From the NCBI GenBank assembly GCA_030671225.1, contig DAOVAE010000043.1, positions 1-8,113 on the forward strand: a stretch of 8,113 nucleotides of DNA, read 5' to 3'. Shown piece after piece: positions 6,049 to 8,113 of this stretch. The position numbers and the translations under genes are program-made. Below the pieces are notes generated by a model. The model did no database searches. It saw only the letters and a program-made list of their open reading frames with translations, and was not told the origin of the DNA. Position 1 is the first letter of the stretch, and every line of letters starts with the position of its first letter. The stretch is from Desulfobacteraceae bacterium (GTDB lineage: Bacteria > Desulfobacterota > Desulfobacteria > Desulfobacterales > UBA11574).

Positions 6049-8113
6049 CTATCCTTCATCCATAAAGCTGGGCGCCTCCGGTAGCTTTATCCATTTATTA
6101 AAATAGAAACTATAATTCCCGGTCTTTGTAGGCTTTATCTTTTCATACGATACATTTCCGGCATCATCGACACTCTTTATAACGATGCGTTTATCTAAAA
6201 CAGCGGTCCATTTGCCAACATAAAGGAACGTGTAAGGTTGCTCTCTGGCAATAATTTCGTGAAGCCTGTGGCAGTATTCTACCTGCCGGTTGTGATCATA
6301 TTCCTGCCTGATCTTGATTATGAGATCGTCGGCTTCTTGGTTTTTGAAACCTACAAAATTGAGCTGATAAGGATTTGTCTGGCTCGAATGCCATATCTGA
6401 TACAGATCAGGTTCAATTCCCATTTGCCAGCCCAGGATAAGGGCATCAAAATCTGCCTTGTCCACGCGTTCCTGAATAAATACGGACCACTCTAACAGAT
6501 CGGTGCGGACATCAATGCCGATCTGTTTCCACGCGTTCTGGGCAATGGCCAGTATAGCTTTGCGAAGATCATTACCGCTGTTAGCGATGAGAGTAAATTC
6601 AAATTTTTCACCGTCCTTTTCAAGCCGGCCCGCTTTGTTGTGTTTCCAGCCGGCTTCCTCCAGCAGCTTTAAAGCCCCTTTTGGATTATATGGAACCGGT
6701 TCGATATTGTGGTTATAATAATCGGTCTGTTTGACAAAAGGGCCTGTGATTCGTTCTCCCTGGCCATGAAGCAAGTAGTTGATGATTTTATCTGTGTCAA
6801 TGGCCATACTCAAGGCCCTCCGCACTCTGGGATCGTCAAAGGGCTTTCGTCTAATATTGTAACCGATATAGGTATAGCCAAAAGCAGTGCCGGAAAAATT
6901 CTGAAACCTGGGGTCTTTTTCAAGGCGTTTTACCTGGTGTGGTTGAACACCATAGCTATCAATAGTACCGGCATAAAATTCCATTTCCTGAGTCAGGAGG
7001 TCTGGAATAATCCGGTAGACATAGCGATTATAATTTGGTGGCCCTTCCCAATAATCATCAAAGCGATCTAGGATTATGTACTGATCCGACTTCCACTCAC
7101 GGAACTTGAAAGGACCACATCCGATAGGATGCCGGTTGATAGTACTCTGGCGCATGGAATATGTTTCCGGGTCTTTTCCAAGACGAATGGCTTCCTTCTT
7201 AAGGCTTTGAGAATTGAGCAAATGCTCAGGAAGGATTCCCATAGCCCAGGTTCCGATAGCAGGAGAATAAAGTCGCTTGTAAACAATTTTTACGGTCAGC
7301 GGATCAATAACTGTAACAGCTTTTACCGGCTCGTAATCCGCTATGCGCGGTGAAAGGTTTTTCGGATTCATGATCGATTCATAGGTAAACTTAACATCAT
7401 TGGCATCAAGCAGATGGCCGTCATGAAATTTTACCCCGGCCCTTAAGTAAAACATAAGAATCGGATTGTGCTCTGTGACAGGCAACAATTTCGCAGCATA
7501 TGCAGCCAATCTTTCCTTTCCGAGTCCGGGGGCTGTGCTCAGGTAATCCTCACCGTGAAAAGATTTAAAATAATCCTTACCCAGAAGATATGAAAGGTTT
7601 TGAAAAAGATCCTGATCCACCTGATTAAGAACCAACTTTATTCTGGGAGGTGCCGCAATGCTAATCTTGATATCTTTTTTTTGATTACTTATCTCTGGAT
7701 CTTTCTCCTGTCTGATCACTGAAAAATTGTTGGGAGGGATGACAAAGATTTCGGTAATACGCTCCAAAGAATCTCTGAGCCCTGGCTCTGTTGCGCTCTT
7801 CTTTTTCTTAGCTTTCTTGAGAAAATCCACTATCTTTTGTGGATCTGCCTTGCCCAGTCCTGGTATGCTGGCCGATTTATTTACATAAAAAAAAGCCTCC
7901 TCATAAACCTCCCAGGAAGTGGCCAGGCGCCCTCTAAAGTGTAATTGCTCATCCCGATCGATGAGTCCTTCGAAAACCATGTTTCCTATATTGCTACTGG
8001 CCGAATCTGCCGAGAGAATAGGATTCAAGAGGCTGGCATCCCCGATGGATCCGGTAATATATTCATTGAGGCGTTGGGGATTGCCCCTTGTCTGCTCCTC
8101 GTAGGTTGGTACC
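6049..8113 (-). CDS. Peptide ABC transporter substrate-binding protein (SBP family 5), 5' end outside the window
   Basis: This is the periplasmic receptor of the importer. The frame stays open to the window edge, so 687 residues are visible and the signal peptide and true start are missing. Numbering from the edge: YITGSIGDAS at about 18-27 and LNPILSADSASS at 29-40 open the mature family 5 domain. FYLRAGVKFHDG is at 221-232, followed by DANDVKFTYESI. RRKPFDDPRVRRALSMAID at 421-439 and ADFDALILGWQ at 553-563 are hallmark segments. Between LATSWEV (63-69) and FYLRAGVKFHDG most relatives have only 10-15 residues. Here there are about 150, lysine-rich in part and with PGLGK twice. The TTG at 8028 lies inside the conserved LNP segment and is not a start. 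The gene leads the operon, directly before the permeases. The ligand is unknown. Confidence 0.93.
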   Translation of the reverse strand, partial: VPTYEEQTRGNPQRLNEYITGSIGDASLLNPILSADSASSNIGNMVFEGLIDRDEQLHFRGRLATSWEVYEEAFFYVNKSASIPGLGKADPQKIVDFLKKAKKKKSATEPGLRDSLERITEIFVIPPNNFSVIRQEKDPEISNQKKDIKISIAAPPRIKLVLNQVDQDLFQNLSYLLGKDYFKSFHGEDYLSTAPGLGKERLAAYAAKLLPVTEHNPILMFYLRAGVKFHDGHLLDANDVKFTYESIMNPKNLSPRIADYEPVKAVTVIDPLTVKIVYKRLYSPAIGTWAMGILPEHLLNSQSLKKEAIRLGKDPETYSMRQSTINRHPIGCGPFKFREWKSDQYIILDRFDDYWEGPPNYNRYVYRIIPDLLTQEMEFYAGTIDSYGVQPHQVKRLEKDPRFQNFSGTAFGYTYIGYNIRRKPFDDPRVRRALSMAIDTDKIINYLLHGQGERITGPFVKQTDYYNHNIEPVPYNPKGALKLLEEAGWKHNKAGRLEKDGEKFEFTLIANSGNDLRKAILAIAQNAWKQIGIDVRTDLLEWSVFIQERVDKADFDALILGWQMGIEPDLYQIWHSSQTNPYQLNFVGFKNQEADDLIIKIRQEYDHNRQVEYCHRLHEIIAREQPYTFLYVGKWTAVLDKRIVIKSVDDAGNVSYEKIKPTKTGNYSFYFNKWIKLPEAPSFMDEG

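Noticed and set aside
7780..7830. Lysine-rich run in the binding protein taken as a slippage site or error
   Set aside because: The run mixes AAG and AAA codons interrupted by GCT, and the frame is consistent on both sides with the family fold, so no frameshift is needed.
6049..8028. Reading the binding protein as a complete 659-residue protein starting at 8028
   Set aside because: The codon at 8028 is TTG inside the conserved LNPILSADSASS segment. The frame continues upstream for 28 more codons with typical family 5 residues (YITGSIGDAS) to the window edge, so the gene is cut by the window.

Overview
The window reads as chromosomal DNA from a Gram-negative bacterium. My best guess is a Desulfobacterota (deltaproteobacterial) genome. 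The reasons are the rplM-rpsI pair next to a large peptide-type ABC operon, a crotonase of the ECHDC3 type, and a GGGGACAGG palindrome of a kind I associate with such genomes. That placement is inference and no marker here proves it. No rRNA, tRNA, CRISPR array, insertion sequence or origin was seen. No gap between genes exceeds 300 bases.

Left part, plus strand (1-1020): the ribosomal protein genes rplM (L13) and rpsI (S9), separated by 114 bases that hold a short palindrome, a direct repeat and at best a weak promoter. A perfect 30-base palindrome follows rpsI. It lies midway between rpsI and the convergent operon and probably ends transcription from both sides.

Rest of the window, minus strand (8113 down to 1052): one tightly packed operon in the order substrate-binding protein (5' end outside the window), DppB-type permease, DppC-type permease, DppD-type ATPase, DppF-type ATPase, crotonase-fold enzyme. 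Junctions are short: 16 nt, a 4-nt ATGA overlap, 22 nt, about 38 nt (or a 4-nt overlap with the alternative start) and 35 nt. The first five genes form a complete importer of the peptide/nickel (Opp/Dpp) family: periplasmic receptor, two-subunit channel and two ATPases with C-terminal cysteine motifs. The substrate cannot be read from the sequence.

The unusual points are in the details. The binding protein carries about 140 extra residues in its N-terminal lobe. The DppC-type permease carries about 67 extra residues that look like an added transmembrane hairpin. The crotonase lacks both catalytic glutamates of classical enoyl-CoA hydratase. Together these suggest a structurally divergent branch of the peptide importer family, possibly linked to an acyl-CoA-related activity. 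The link rests only on gene order.
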